Below are positions 1-8,334 of a stretch of 13,003 nucleotides of DNA, one piece after another (position 1 is the first letter of the stretch; every line of letters starts with the position of its first letter). The stretch covers positions 1 through 13,003 of the forward strand of contig JAFYQC010000039.1 of assembly GCA_017547265.1 (NCBI GenBank). The letters are read 5' to 3'. The notes under the pieces are model-generated. The model did no database searches. It had not been told where the DNA came from and saw nothing but the letters and a program-made list of their open reading frames with translations. Source of the DNA: Kiritimatiellia bacterium (lineage in GTDB: Bacteria; Verrucomicrobiota; Kiritimatiellia; RFP12; UBA1067). The translations under genes were made by a program, and so were the position numbers.

Positions 1-1674
1 ACTGCGGAGTTCGAGATCGTAGTGCCGAACCTGGCGAGCGAGAAGTTGCCGGGACTTGAACAGGACAAAGATGCATACGGCGTTGTAATGTGCGGAGTGG
101 AGCTTCCGATGGACCTCGTGGACTGCACTCCCGAGGACGGATGGACAGTGAAGGTCGCGGGGCTCCCGGCGGGGCTTAAGTTCACTGCGAAGGACATCAT
201 GAAGAAGGGATCCAAGACCGAAGTGGAGATACCCGCAAACACAATCTACGGCGTTTCGACGAAGACGGGCACGTTTACCGTCACGTTCACCGCGTCCAAG
301 AAAGGCGAGGCGAATCAGGTCGCGACGATAACGATGCGCTTCGAGGCGCTTCCCGAATGGGCGCAGGGGACGTTCACGGGGTATGTCGCTGGCGATGACG
401 GCGAATACGGTTTCGCCACGATGACCGCGGCGGCTAACGGGAAGGTCAGCGGGAAGATATCGCTCGACGGCACGAACTGGACCTTCAGCGCGTCGTCGTT
501 TAGCCGTGTAGAACATGTAGAACGTGTAGAAGGGGGTATTGCGACGAATTTCGTCGTCGAGGCGGTCGCGAAGGCGGGGAAGGCGGAGAGAGATGTGGTG
601 TTGTCAGTATCGGCGTGTGACGGCGGTCGCGGGGCGACCGCCCTACCGAATGCGGTGGTCGGGGGAACGTTCGGCGAGGGCGAGGTGAAGATGTGGCGCG
701 GCATGTGGAAGGACAAGGCGACTGCCGCCGCGGCCAAGACCGAGCTCGCGAAATGGGAAGGAGTCTACACGCTCTCCCTTGAGGGGGATGACGACTGCGG
801 AAGCGGGTACCTGTCCTTGACTGTTCGCAAGGACGGCAATGTGAAGGCTACGGGCAAGCTCGCGGACGGCACGAGCGTAAGCGCGACGTCGCCGCTCATG
901 TACGACGAGGACGCCGGGTGGCTTGTCATGCTGTACGCGGCTCCGTCCGCGTACAAGGGCGGTGCCTTCGCATTGGCGGTGAGTTTCGCCGAGCCGCGCG
1001 GGGAACTCGGAAACGGTATTGGCGTTGCTTATTGGGCAAGCCGCAACCCAGAGGCAACCGGCGACCATGGCGATGGATTTGCCCGAGAGCTGGATTTCGT
1101 CGGTGCATACTACAATAAGCTTGAGAGCCTCTATGACTACTATCGCTCACTGCGGGTCGAGATGGACGATACGCCCGAGCTGTTCTTCTCCTACAAGGAA
1201 ACGTATCTGGACGAGAACAACCGCAAGGTGACTGAGACCTTCTTGGATTCGGCGTCGGCCGTCGACACGCTAGGCCAGCCCGGCCTCACGGCGGCGGTGA
1301 ACGAGAAGGGCGCGATAGTGGTCGAAAAGGCGACGAAGCCGGTGCAGGACAAGGAAACGAAGGAATGGTCATACAATGGCACGAACGATGGTGCACTGAC
1401 GCTCTCGTTCACGCAGGCGACGGGCATCTTCAAGGGCTCGTACACGTTCTGGTACGACTACGAGTCGGCATACGACGACACGACCGAGAAGTCGACAATG
1501 GCGCATACGTCGAAGAATGTGAACTTTGAGGGAATCCTCGTGCAGGGCGAGGAGCCGATGATGGACGGCTTCTATCTCTGGGACGCGACGGGCGAGTACG
1601 CCGATCCTAAGACCGGCAAGACCAAGACCTACAAATACAAGCAGTCGTTCCCCGTGCGGCTCGTTGCTGAATAG
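1..1674 (+). CDS. C-terminal part of a large surface/secreted Ig-like and beta-repeat protein (5' truncated by window edge)
   Basis: The frame is open from base 1, so the gene begins upstream; the GTG at 22 is only an internal valine. The protein is Gly/Thr/Asp-rich and predicted to be mostly beta strand. Near bases 160-345 it has an Ig-like module of putative-Ig (He_PIG) type: a GLPAGL turn, then a TGTFTVTFTA strand pair. It is followed by repeated modules with the pattern G-x-[LM]-[ST]-[LM]-T-V/A...GKV-[SK]-GK/GKL..DGT, at about 355-490, 745-990 and 1290-1460. Tyr-rich segments lie near 1105-1150 and 1440-1470. No catalytic motif, membrane anchor or sorting signal is visible at the C terminus (ends VRLVAE). 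Such proteins are common in PVC-group genomes and are probably exported, but the signal peptide would lie outside the window. Two in-frame repeat insertions (505-531 and 622-647) sit between modules. Substrate or partner unknown. Confidence 0.8.
   Translation, partial: TAEFEIVVPNLASEKLPGLEQDKDAYGVVMCGVELPMDLVDCTPEDGWTVKVAGLPAGLKFTAKDIMKKGSKTEVEIPANTIYGVSTKTGTFTVTFTASKKGEANQVATITMRFEALPEWAQGTFTGYVAGDDGEYGFATMTAAANGKVSGKISLDGTNWTFSASSFSRVEHVERVEGGIATNFVVEAVAKAGKAERDVVLSVSACDGGRGATALPNAVVGGTFGEGEVKMWRGMWKDKATAAAAKTELAKWEGVYTLSLEGDDDCGSGYLSLTVRKDGNVKATGKLADGTSVSATSPLMYDEDAGWLVMLYAAPSAYKGGAFALAVSFAEPRGELGNGIGVAYWASRNPEATGDHGDGFARELDFVGAYYNKLESLYDYYRSLRVEMDDTPELFFSYKETYLDENNRKVTETFLDSASAVDTLGQPGLTAAVNEKGAIVVEKATKPVQDKETKEWSYNGTNDGALTLSFTQATGIFKGSYTFWYDYESAYDDTTEKSTMAHTSKNVNFEGILVQGEEPMMDGFYLWDATGEYADPKTGKTKTYKYKQSFPVRLVAE
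505..531 (+). repeat. Three tandem 9-base units, in frame
   Basis: Three consecutive units CGTGTAGAA, CATGTAGAA, CGTGTAGAA are read as Arg-Val-Glu, His-Val-Glu, Arg-Val-Glu. The middle copy differs by one base. The unit length is a multiple of three, so the frame of the surface protein is kept. The Val-Glu-rich peptide does not resemble the flanking beta-sheet sequence and falls in what looks like a loop after a repeat module. Confidence 0.75.
622..647. repeat. Intragenic palindromic (REP-like) element, in frame
   Basis: Bases 622-630 (GGCGGTCGC) and 634-642 (GCGACCGCC) form a perfect 9-bp inverted repeat with a 3-base loop, followed by CTACC. Read on the minus strand the element starts GGTAGGG and then enters the hairpin. 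That is the same layout (GGTAGGG plus a short-loop GC hairpin ending in GCGACC) as the duplicated element in rimO at 10866-10952, although the stem bases differ. It is translated here as part of a Gly/Arg-rich loop. Confidence 0.6.
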
Positions 1675-1740
1675 CGGCAGAATGCTTGCCCGCCTTTAAA
1701 TCCCGATTTTGGCGCAGGTCAACAACGGACGCCGTATTTT

Positions 1741-1749
1741 TGGTATAAT
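1741..1749 (+). promoter_or_regulatory. Extended -10 promoter upstream of metY
   Basis: TGGTATAAT contains a perfect TATAAT (1744-1749) preceded by the TGn extension at 1741-1743. No convincing TTGACA-like -35 lies 16-18 bases upstream, which is consistent with an extended -10 promoter. A start about 7 bases downstream would give a leader of roughly 20-25 bases ending in the Shine-Dalgarno sequence AAAGGA (1765-1770), 8 bases before the GTG start of metY. The intergenic region (1675-1778) is too short and unstructured to suggest a SAM or other riboswitch. Confidence 0.65.
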
Positions 1750-1778
1750 TCATACTTCACATTGAAAGGACAAGAAAA

Positions 1779-3056
1779 GTGAAGATTGACACACTATGCG
1801 TTCAGGGCGGATGGTATCCTAAGTGTGGCGAGCCGCGCCAGGTTCCTGTGTATTCGTCTACGACGTTCAAGTACGACACAACGCAGCACATGGCTGACTT
1901 GTTTGACCTGAAAGCGCCAGGATATTTCTACACCCGACTCGCAAACCCTACGAACGACGCGGTGGCGAAGAAGATCGCCGCGCTTGAAGGCGGCGTGGCG
2001 GCGATTCTCACGAGCTCCGGACAGGCGGCCTCTACGTTTGCAGTCCTCAATCTCTGCAATGCGGGCGACCATGTCGTCTCGTCCGCGCAGATCTATGGCG
2101 GCACGTTCAATCTCTTCGCCGTTTCCCTCAAGAAGCTCGGCATTGAGTTCACTTTCGTCAACCCCGACGCGAGCGAGAAGGAGATTCAGGCCGCGTTTCG
2201 CCCGAACACGAAGTGCGTCTTTGGCGAGACGGTTGCGAACCCCTCTGGCTGCGTCCTCGACATCGCAAAGTTCGCGCGCGTCGCGCACAAGAACGGCGTG
2301 CCGTTGATCGTCGACAACACGTTCCCGACGCCGATCCTCTGCCGTCCGTTCGAGTTTGGCTGCGACATCGTCACCCACGCGACGACGAAGTACATGGACG
2401 GGCATTCCTCGCAGGTCGGCGGTTGCATCGTTGATTCTGGCAACTTCGACTGGTCGAAACACGCCGACAAGTTCCCCGGCCTCGTCGAGCCCGACGCCTC
2501 CTACCATGGCCTCAGCTATGTCAAGGCCTTCGGCAAGATGGCCTACATCGTGAAGTGCACCGCGCACCTGATGCGCGACTTCGGTTCGATCCCCTCGCCG
2601 TTCAACGCGTTTCTCCTGAACCTTGGCCTCGAGTCGCTGCACCTCAGGATTCGCCGCCACGCGGAATCGGCGCTCAAGATCGCCAAGTGGCTCAAGACCC
2701 AGAAGAAGGTCGCGTGGGTCAACTTCGCTGGGCTTCCTGACTCGAAGTACAACAAGCTCGTCAAGAAGCAGTTCAACGGCAACTCGCCGTGCGGCGTGAT
2801 GACGTTCGGCATCAAGGGTGGCCGCAAGGCATCCATAAAGTTCATGGACTCGCTGAAGCTCATCGGCATCGTGACTCATGTTGCCGACGCCTGGAGTTGC
2901 GTCCTGCATCCTGCTTCGCACACACACCGACAGCTTACGGACGCGCAGCTCAAGGCGGCTGGCATCCCGCCGGACCTGATTCGCTTCTCAGTCGGTCTCG
3001 AGGATCCTGACGATCTCATAGCCGACTTGAAGCAGGCGCTGGCGAAGGTGAAGTGA
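1779..3056 (+). CDS. metY: O-acetyl-L-homoserine sulfhydrylase (PLP-dependent, Cys/Met metabolism family)
   Basis: This cytoplasmic PLP enzyme condenses O-acetylhomoserine with sulfide to give homocysteine and acetate, the direct sulfhydrylation route to methionine. The 425-aa length is typical of MetY and longer than most MetB/MetC proteins. Visible hallmarks are YTRLANPT (51-58), the PLP phosphate-binding SSGQAA (79-84), Tyr106 in YGG, Asp179 in IVDNTF (pairs with the PLP ring nitrogen), Lys204 in the ATTKYMDGH Schiff-base motif, and HPASHTHRQL near the C terminus, which is close to the HPASTTH motif of this subfamily. The GTG start at 1779 is chosen because AAAGGA (1765-1770) stands 8 bases upstream and the N terminus matches the family start (IDTLCVQGG). 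It is the first gene after a strong promoter; the next gene starts 19 bases after its stop. Other members of the fold (cystathionine gamma-synthase) are less likely. Confidence 0.93.
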   Translation: MKIDTLCVQGGWYPKCGEPRQVPVYSSTTFKYDTTQHMADLFDLKAPGYFYTRLANPTNDAVAKKIAALEGGVAAILTSSGQAASTFAVLNLCNAGDHVVSSAQIYGGTFNLFAVSLKKLGIEFTFVNPDASEKEIQAAFRPNTKCVFGETVANPSGCVLDIAKFARVAHKNGVPLIVDNTFPTPILCRPFEFGCDIVTHATTKYMDGHSSQVGGCIVDSGNFDWSKHADKFPGLVEPDASYHGLSYVKAFGKMAYIVKCTAHLMRDFGSIPSPFNAFLLNLGLESLHLRIRRHAESALKIAKWLKTQKKVAWVNFAGLPDSKYNKLVKKQFNGNSPCGVMTFGIKGGRKASIKFMDSLKLIGIVTHVADAWSCVLHPASHTHRQLTDAQLKAAGIPPDLIRFSVGLEDPDDLIADLKQALAKVK

Positions 3057-3075
3057 TTTCTGGAGGGCTTTGACG

Positions 3076-6000
3076 ATGACGCAGTTCAAGGACGTTGGCA
3101 AGAGGGGCGGCGAGTGGATCGTTGCCGGTGCGCTCGGTGCGGTTGCGGCGCTTCTCTACTTCTGCACGATGGCGTCGTGTGCCTACCCAGGAGAGGGCGC
3201 GCACCTGATGACGCTGTGGAAGGGCCTTGACTCCGCTGCGGTCAACGTTCATCCGCTGATGGCGATATTCGCGCGGCTGTTCGGGTGCTCGAACATCCTT
3301 GGCCCGCTGTGCGGCATCGTGTCGGTCATTTCACTGTACCATCTGACGTCTTTCTTCGTCAGGGAGCGCATAGGTGGCGAGCTGCTCGCACAGTATGCCG
3401 ACTCCATGGGGCGCATGGCCGGCATCGTCGCGGCTGTCGTGTTCATGGCGACGCCTGCTGTCCACCAGTCGTTTGTTCACCTCAGCTCATTCTCGTTCGA
3501 TGCCACCTGGGCGTTTGTGACGGCTTCGCTCCTGATTCCCTACGCCCGCGCCAGTAAGAATTCAGGCTGGATATATCCCATGCTAATTGGCGTGTTTGCC
3601 GGGCTTGGGTTCGCCGACTCTCCGCTTTTCGGGCTCCTCGCGCCTTTCTACTTCTGCGGAGTTTGGGCGGTCTCTGGGAAACGCGGCGGAAAGCCGTATG
3701 GTGCGGCGTTTGTTTTCCTTCTAATTGCGATTGTCACGCTCTTCGCATACGCTCCCAGTGCTTCAGGTAACTTCACCGAGCACATGCGTGCCCACTGGAG
3801 CGAAACGAAGATGTGGCTCTCCGCTGAGGGCTGGTTCCTTGTCGGCGCTTTCGCGGTGTTGCCGTTCATCGTGGCGCTTTTCTCGAGCTTCGGAGCATAC
3901 AACCGTGAGAGCGGTTTTTCCCAGTGGATATACCACGTTGCGATGAGCTTTGTGACGATTCTCGCCCTTGCCACTCCGCTCGCGCCCTCGCCGCTCATGC
4001 GCCCCTATGGACTTCTTCCAGTTGTGCCTTGTGCGTTTGCGGCGTTTACCGCTGCCTATCTCGTGACTTACTGGTGGTTGCTTGCCGTAGCGAAAGTCCG
4101 CAAGAACGAGTCGCTTGACGCCGAACCGGTGGCGATGAAAGGGCGCATGCTTGCCCTCGCCGTCCTTCCAGTGCTGTCGCTTGTGATGGGCATCACCGTT
4201 CTTCTGAACCTCTTCTCGTTCGATAGCTCGCGTGGCGATTTCGCCGACCGCACGGCCGAGAAGCTGATTGCCGACCTTGGAGACCGCACCTGGTTCATCA
4301 CCGATGGTCTTCTCGACGATCATCTGCGTCTCGCCGCTGCGAAGGCGGGCAAAGAACTCAATCTCGTATGCCTGCAGCGTGACCTCGACGAGCGCTATCT
4401 CGGAGAGCTCGCGAAACTAGTCGAGGAAAAGGGGATTGGCGGCGACAAGAACCGCGAGCTTTCGATTTCGCTTTCGCTTGGCGTGCTTGCGTTCGTCCAG
4501 GACTGGTTCGCGTCAGATTCAGATATCGCGAAGAAGGCCGCCATATTCGGTGCCCCGGACCTCTGGTATGCCGCCGGGATAAAAGCTGTTCCTGAGTTTC
4601 TCTTCTTCGGCGCTGATCCAGGGCGCAAGCCCGACTGGAGCGCATGGGACGAGTTTGACAAGGTTCTTGCTCCGCCGAAGGATGTGAAGGAATGGGGCAG
4701 CTACCGACTCTGGAAGGAGAACGACCCGATCGAGCTCGCGCGTCTCCGGCTTCGCCGTCACGTCGGGCTTGTTGCAAATGACCGCGGTGTCTGGCTTCAG
4801 GACGCTGGTGACGACGACGGCGCGTTCAATATGTACGAGCTCGTCCTCAACTCTATCGACAGGGACAATGTATGCGCGCTTTTCAATGAGTTTGAGATGG
4901 CGCGCGCCGACCATCCAAAGGCGGTACGCAGGAAGCACGATATCGAGAAGGCGTTCAAGTCCATTGTCGAGGACAGGGACCGCCGCTACGTCCTCTGGAA
5001 GCTTGCGAACGTCTACGGCTACATCAGGAACCCCGAGATATTTGTCCGCCTCGGCTATACGTGGGCGAAGTCGGGGCGCCCGGGCGAGGCGCTTAACCAG
5101 ATTCGTCGCGCCATCGACTTTGTTCCGACCGAGCGCCGCTCGAGCTTGCTCAACATGATGGCAGCGCTTTACGCGAGCGACAGCGACGTGAAGAAGTCGA
5201 GGGAGACTTACGAGGAAGTCCTTTCCAAGGACTCAGAGAACCACGACGCACTCGTCGGTCTCATGCGGCTCGAGCTCCTCGAGGGCAACAGCGCGAGGGC
5301 AATCGAGTACTTGGAGCGCGCGACGAAGGCTGCGCAGGACGATCCGCGCGTGGCAATCGAAGTCGCTATGCTCCACCTTATGAAGAACGAGCTTGCCGAG
5401 GCCAAGGCGATGCTCACGAGGTCAACCGATCTTGATCCTGCGAATCTCCAGGCGTGGTCGCTTCTCGCCGCCGTATCCTTGCAGCAGTTCGACGCGTCAA
5501 AGGATCCTGCCGAGAGGGCGGCGCTCCTCAAGAACGTTGAAAATGTCATCCTCCCGGAAATGGAAAAGAACGCAAAGGACGCGAGCGACTACAATATCCA
5601 GTCTACGCGTGCGTTCCTGATGCTGCGCCAGGGCAACGAGAAGCGTAAGGCCGCGCGCGACATGTTCGCCGCCGCCATCAAGACGCGCCCCGATGTCCAG
5701 GCGACGCAGGATATCGTGCTCGGTCTCGACATATCGCTTAACGACACGGCGGATGCGGAGTTCCACGCCAAGGAAATACTGAGGCGCAACCGCAAGGCGC
5801 CTCTCGCCAACTACGTCATGGGTTCTCTTGCGCTCCAGAAGGGCAAGTACGAGGAGGCGGAGATGTTCCTCAGGCGAGCTTGCGACACGACACGTCCTGT
5901 CGTCCTCGCGCAGAACGATCTCGCCGAGGTCTTAAGGCGTACGAATCGGCTTGAGGAGGCCGAGCGCTACGCTCGTCTCGCTGTTCGTACGGCTCCCGAG

Positions 6001-6279
6001 CTCTATGTCGCGTGGGAGACGCTCGGCTCGATTCTCCTTGACGCCAAGGGCGATCTCAACGAAGCCGAACAGTGCATAGTCAAGGCATGCGACCTTTCTA
6101 AGTCCGAGTCTGGCAAGGAGGAGGACGTTCGTATGCTCATCGCACTTGCGAGGGTGCAGATAGCGAAGGGCGACCGTCAGCGCGCAAACATGACGATTCG
6201 CAAGGTGAAGGGCCGCGTAAAGGAACTCTCGGAGTTCGAACGAGGGGAGTTCGAGGAGCTCAGCAAGAGTGTTCGCTGA
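3076..6279 (+). CDS. GT-C-like (DUF2723-type) multi-pass membrane protein with C-terminal TPR domain
   Basis: The 1067-aa protein has roughly ten hydrophobic membrane segments in residues 14-380, a soluble middle part (about 385-560), and a helical TPR region (about 570-1055) with clear repeats such as AKSGRPGEALNQIRRAID and LALQKGKYEEAEMFLRRA. After the first helix comes YPGEGAHL (38-44), then VHP (58-60) and LFG. This matches the layout of DUF2723/GT-C proteins, in which an acidic residue in the first outer loop (here Glu40) and a His-Pro motif follow TM1. It may transfer sugar from a polyprenyl-phosphate donor, or use only the fold as a TPR anchor; neither is proven. ATG 3076 is preferred over the in-frame TTG at 3070 because GGAGGG (3062-3067) lies 8 bases before it. 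It overlaps the next gene by 11 bases, implying coupled translation. Confidence 0.75.
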   Translation: MTQFKDVGKRGGEWIVAGALGAVAALLYFCTMASCAYPGEGAHLMTLWKGLDSAAVNVHPLMAIFARLFGCSNILGPLCGIVSVISLYHLTSFFVRERIGGELLAQYADSMGRMAGIVAAVVFMATPAVHQSFVHLSSFSFDATWAFVTASLLIPYARASKNSGWIYPMLIGVFAGLGFADSPLFGLLAPFYFCGVWAVSGKRGGKPYGAAFVFLLIAIVTLFAYAPSASGNFTEHMRAHWSETKMWLSAEGWFLVGAFAVLPFIVALFSSFGAYNRESGFSQWIYHVAMSFVTILALATPLAPSPLMRPYGLLPVVPCAFAAFTAAYLVTYWWLLAVAKVRKNESLDAEPVAMKGRMLALAVLPVLSLVMGITVLLNLFSFDSSRGDFADRTAEKLIADLGDRTWFITDGLLDDHLRLAAAKAGKELNLVCLQRDLDERYLGELAKLVEEKGIGGDKNRELSISLSLGVLAFVQDWFASDSDIAKKAAIFGAPDLWYAAGIKAVPEFLFFGADPGRKPDWSAWDEFDKVLAPPKDVKEWGSYRLWKENDPIELARLRLRRHVGLVANDRGVWLQDAGDDDGAFNMYELVLNSIDRDNVCALFNEFEMARADHPKAVRRKHDIEKAFKSIVEDRDRRYVLWKLANVYGYIRNPEIFVRLGYTWAKSGRPGEALNQIRRAIDFVPTERRSSLLNMMAALYASDSDVKKSRETYEEVLSKDSENHDALVGLMRLELLEGNSARAIEYLERATKAAQDDPRVAIEVAMLHLMKNELAEAKAMLTRSTDLDPANLQAWSLLAAVSLQQFDASKDPAERAALLKNVENVILPEMEKNAKDASDYNIQSTRAFLMLRQGNEKRKAARDMFAAAIKTRPDVQATQDIVLGLDISLNDTADAEFHAKEILRRNRKAPLANYVMGSLALQKGKYEEAEMFLRRACDTTRPVVLAQNDLAEVLRRTNRLEEAERYARLAVRTAPELYVAWETLGSILLDAKGDLNEAEQCIVKACDLSKSESGKEEDVRMLIALARVQIAKGDRQRANMTIRKVKGRVKELSEFERGEFEELSKSVR

Positions 6280-7405
6280 ACTGCTTCTTGCCGCAACTTT
6301 CCAGGTCGGGCCGTTCTACGAACAGCGACCCGCCGATGACTATCTTGCAGTTCGCCCGTTCTACGCCCACGAGGGCGATGTAGACGACGTCCTCTGGCCG
6401 GTCTTTACCTCCCATCGCGACTGGTGGCGGTTCTGCTTCCTCTTCCATTACCAGAGTCAGGACGACGGCGGCTGGCAGTTTGACTTCATGCCGCTCTGGT
6501 TCAACGGACACAAGCCTCAACGCGGCGAATCTGCCGCGGAGGACTACTGGGGGCTTTTCCCGATCTATGGCCACCATCCGCACCTTCTCCTGATGTACGA
6601 CATCGACTTTGCGCTGTGGCCTGTCTGGATGCGATACAAGATGCCACGTCCTTCCGAGGGGAAATGGCTCACTACGAACACGGTGCTTTTCCCGTTCTTC
6701 AGCTGGCGCGACGATGGTGCCTGGAGCTTTTGGCCACTCTACGGGATAAACCACCAGCGAGAGAGCGACCACCAGTACGTCCTCTGGCCGATTGTTACTT
6801 GGGCTAACTACCGCGAGGACCGCGACACTGCGGGTGAGGGAAGCTCGTGGATGGTCTGGCCGCTTTACGGTCAGGTTCGCCGTGCGCGCGAGCGTCAGGA
6901 TCTTTTCATCCCGCCGTTTTTCTCGTGGACAGAGACTTATTCAAAATCCTGGGTAGCGCATCGCAACTCCGCTCCCGAAATGCGTCTGCGCTGTCCTTGG
7001 CCGATCTTCGAGTGGGAGTGCAACGCGCGCAGGAGCCGCCTGTCGATATGGCCGCTCTACGAGCGCGTCGATTGGCGCTCTTATGACAAGGGTGACGCAG
7101 AGGGGTCTGTCACGCGCTTCGGCTGGAAGCTTGTCGAGCTCTACGACGACGAGACGCGCGTGTTTCCTTTCTGGACGAGCCGCAAGGACGATTCGTATTT
7201 CCGCCTTTGGCCTTTCTGGGAGACGGAAACTAGGAAGGACGGCTCGTCAAAGTCCCGGCTGTTTGCGCTTTTCCCGATGCGCTGGGTTCCTTCCGTCGAC
7301 CGCAACTGGTCCAAGTTCTGGACGTTCTACGAGAAGGAGAGCAATCCCGTCTGCACATACCACTCGCTCCTGTGGGGAATCATAAGGTGGAGGACGGTTA
7401 AGTGA
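6269..7405 (+). CDS. Trp-rich 'WP' repeat protein of unknown function
   Basis: I do not recognise a named family. The 378-aa protein contains about 16 copies of a short motif, aliphatic/aromatic - W/F/P - Pro - hydrophobic - aromatic (for example LWPVF, LFPIY, FWPLY, VWPLY, IWPLY, LWPFW). They recur every 12-38 residues, with charged or polar turns (RDDG, SRKDD) between them. Trp makes up about 8% of residues (31 of 378 by my count). The alternating aromatic pattern suggests an all-beta repeat fold such as a propeller, solenoid or barrel, perhaps envelope-located. The N terminus (MFAELLLAATF) is hydrophobic but short and lacks a basic n-region, so export is uncertain. GTG 6269 is chosen because GAGGAG (6253-6258) is 10 bases upstream. 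The gene overlaps the TPR gene by 11 bases and the UbiA-type gene by 4, so it is part of that operon. Confidence 0.8.
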   Translation: MFAELLLAATFQVGPFYEQRPADDYLAVRPFYAHEGDVDDVLWPVFTSHRDWWRFCFLFHYQSQDDGGWQFDFMPLWFNGHKPQRGESAAEDYWGLFPIYGHHPHLLLMYDIDFALWPVWMRYKMPRPSEGKWLTTNTVLFPFFSWRDDGAWSFWPLYGINHQRESDHQYVLWPIVTWANYREDRDTAGEGSSWMVWPLYGQVRRARERQDLFIPPFFSWTETYSKSWVAHRNSAPEMRLRCPWPIFEWECNARRSRLSIWPLYERVDWRSYDKGDAEGSVTRFGWKLVELYDDETRVFPFWTSRKDDSYFRLWPFWETETRKDGSSKSRLFALFPMRWVPSVDRNWSKFWTFYEKESNPVCTYHSLLWGIIRWRTVK

Positions 7406-8334
7406 CGCAGCGAATCAATGTCTGGCTTCGGGCTTTGAGGGTCAACCAGTGGGCGAAGAACGGAATCGTCTTTCTCGCGTGGTTCTTTGCAGTCGCCGAC
7501 CCGTCGCAGGCGGCAATGGCACGCGGCATAAGGCCATTCATACTCGTCGCTGCGATGGCCGCCGCGTTCTGCTTCATCTCGAGCGCGTTCTATCTTCTTA
7601 ACGATGTAGCAGACTTCGAGGCCGATCGTCTCCATCCGATAAAGCGGCTGCGTCCCGTAGCGGCTGGGCTTGTGTCGCGCATCGACGCGGTTAGGGTCGC
7701 GCTTTCGCTTTTTGCCATCGCGCTGATGTTCCCGTGCTATCTCGTCTTCCGCCATCCCGACCGCACGTGGGGCTTTGCTGTCATTCTCATCTATTCCGTG
7801 ATGCAGTGCGCGTATTCGGGGTTTCTTAAGCGGCTTCCATATATCGACGTTGTGGTTATCGCGGCGGGCTTCGTCCTTCGTGCGATTGCTGGTGCTGCGG
7901 CGATGAACGTGCGAATCTCGCCGTGGCTTCTTGCCTGTGCGTTTGCGCTTTCGCTCTTTATTGCGCTCGCCAAGCGCCGCCACGAAATGTCCGTGGCAAT
8001 TGAGTCTCGTGCAGCGCTCAAGGGCTACCATCCTGTTGTGCTCGACGTGCTGATGTTTGCCTCGGCTCTTGCGACGCTTGTCGTCTACACGTGGTACACG
8101 CTTTCGCCAGACACGGCGGCACGCTTTGGGACGCGCTATCTTGTCGTCACCGCCGTCTTTGTTGCGCTCGGTCTAGTGCGCTACATTCGGCTCGTATACT
8201 CGAAAGCCGACGTGGGCCGACCGGAGAAGATTCTCCTTTCCGACTGGCCGATGTGGATCATACTTGCGGGCTATGGCATGTCTGCCGTCCTCGCAGTTCT
8301 CCTTCGCTACGTCGTAACCGCTTCAGGGGTCTGA
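7402..8334 (+). CDS. UbiA-family prenyltransferase, decaprenyl-phosphate phosphoribosyltransferase type
   Basis: This 310-aa integral membrane protein of the UbiA superfamily has the first Asp-rich motif NDVADFEADR (67-76) followed by HPIKRLRPVAAG (78-89). It also has a second region with YSGFLKRLPYIDV (138-150), FVLRAIAGAAA (157-167) and ALAKRRHEM (188-196). The NDVxDxExDRxHPxKRxRP signature and the LRVNQWAKN start (12-20) are typical of the subfamily that transfers 5-phosphoribose from PRPP to polyprenyl phosphate (Rv3806c type, EC 2.4.2.45). That product is a precursor of lipid-linked pentoses used in the envelope. Quinone-pathway UbiA/MenA enzymes usually lack this exact HPxKRxRP block, so they are less likely. 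The start is a GTG that overlaps the previous stop (GTGA), with GGAGGA (7389-7394) 7 bases upstream. The stop overlaps the folC ATG by one base. Confidence 0.85.
   Translation: MTQRINVWLRALRVNQWAKNGIVFLAWFFAVADPSQAAMARGIRPFILVAAMAAAFCFISSAFYLLNDVADFEADRLHPIKRLRPVAAGLVSRIDAVRVALSLFAIALMFPCYLVFRHPDRTWGFAVILIYSVMQCAYSGFLKRLPYIDVVVIAAGFVLRAIAGAAAMNVRISPWLLACAFALSLFIALAKRRHEMSVAIESRAALKGYHPVVLDVLMFASALATLVVYTWYTLSPDTAARFGTRYLVVTAVFVALGLVRYIRLVYSKADVGRPEKILLSDWPMWIILAGYGMSAVLAVLLRYVVTASGV

Noticed and set aside
1675..1778. SAM or other riboswitch before metY
   Set aside because: The leader after the -10 box would be only about 20-25 bases, and no conserved riboswitch core or terminator hairpin is visible.
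1794..2927. Long minus-strand open frame (377 codons) antisense to metY
   Set aside because: Low-complexity Arg/Glu/Val-rich translation typical of the antisense of a GC-rich gene; metY on the plus strand has full family motifs.
8091..8333. Upstream extension of the folC reading frame
   Set aside because: It overlaps the end of the UbiA-type gene, has no family similarity, and the ATG at 8334 fits the start of FolC homologues.
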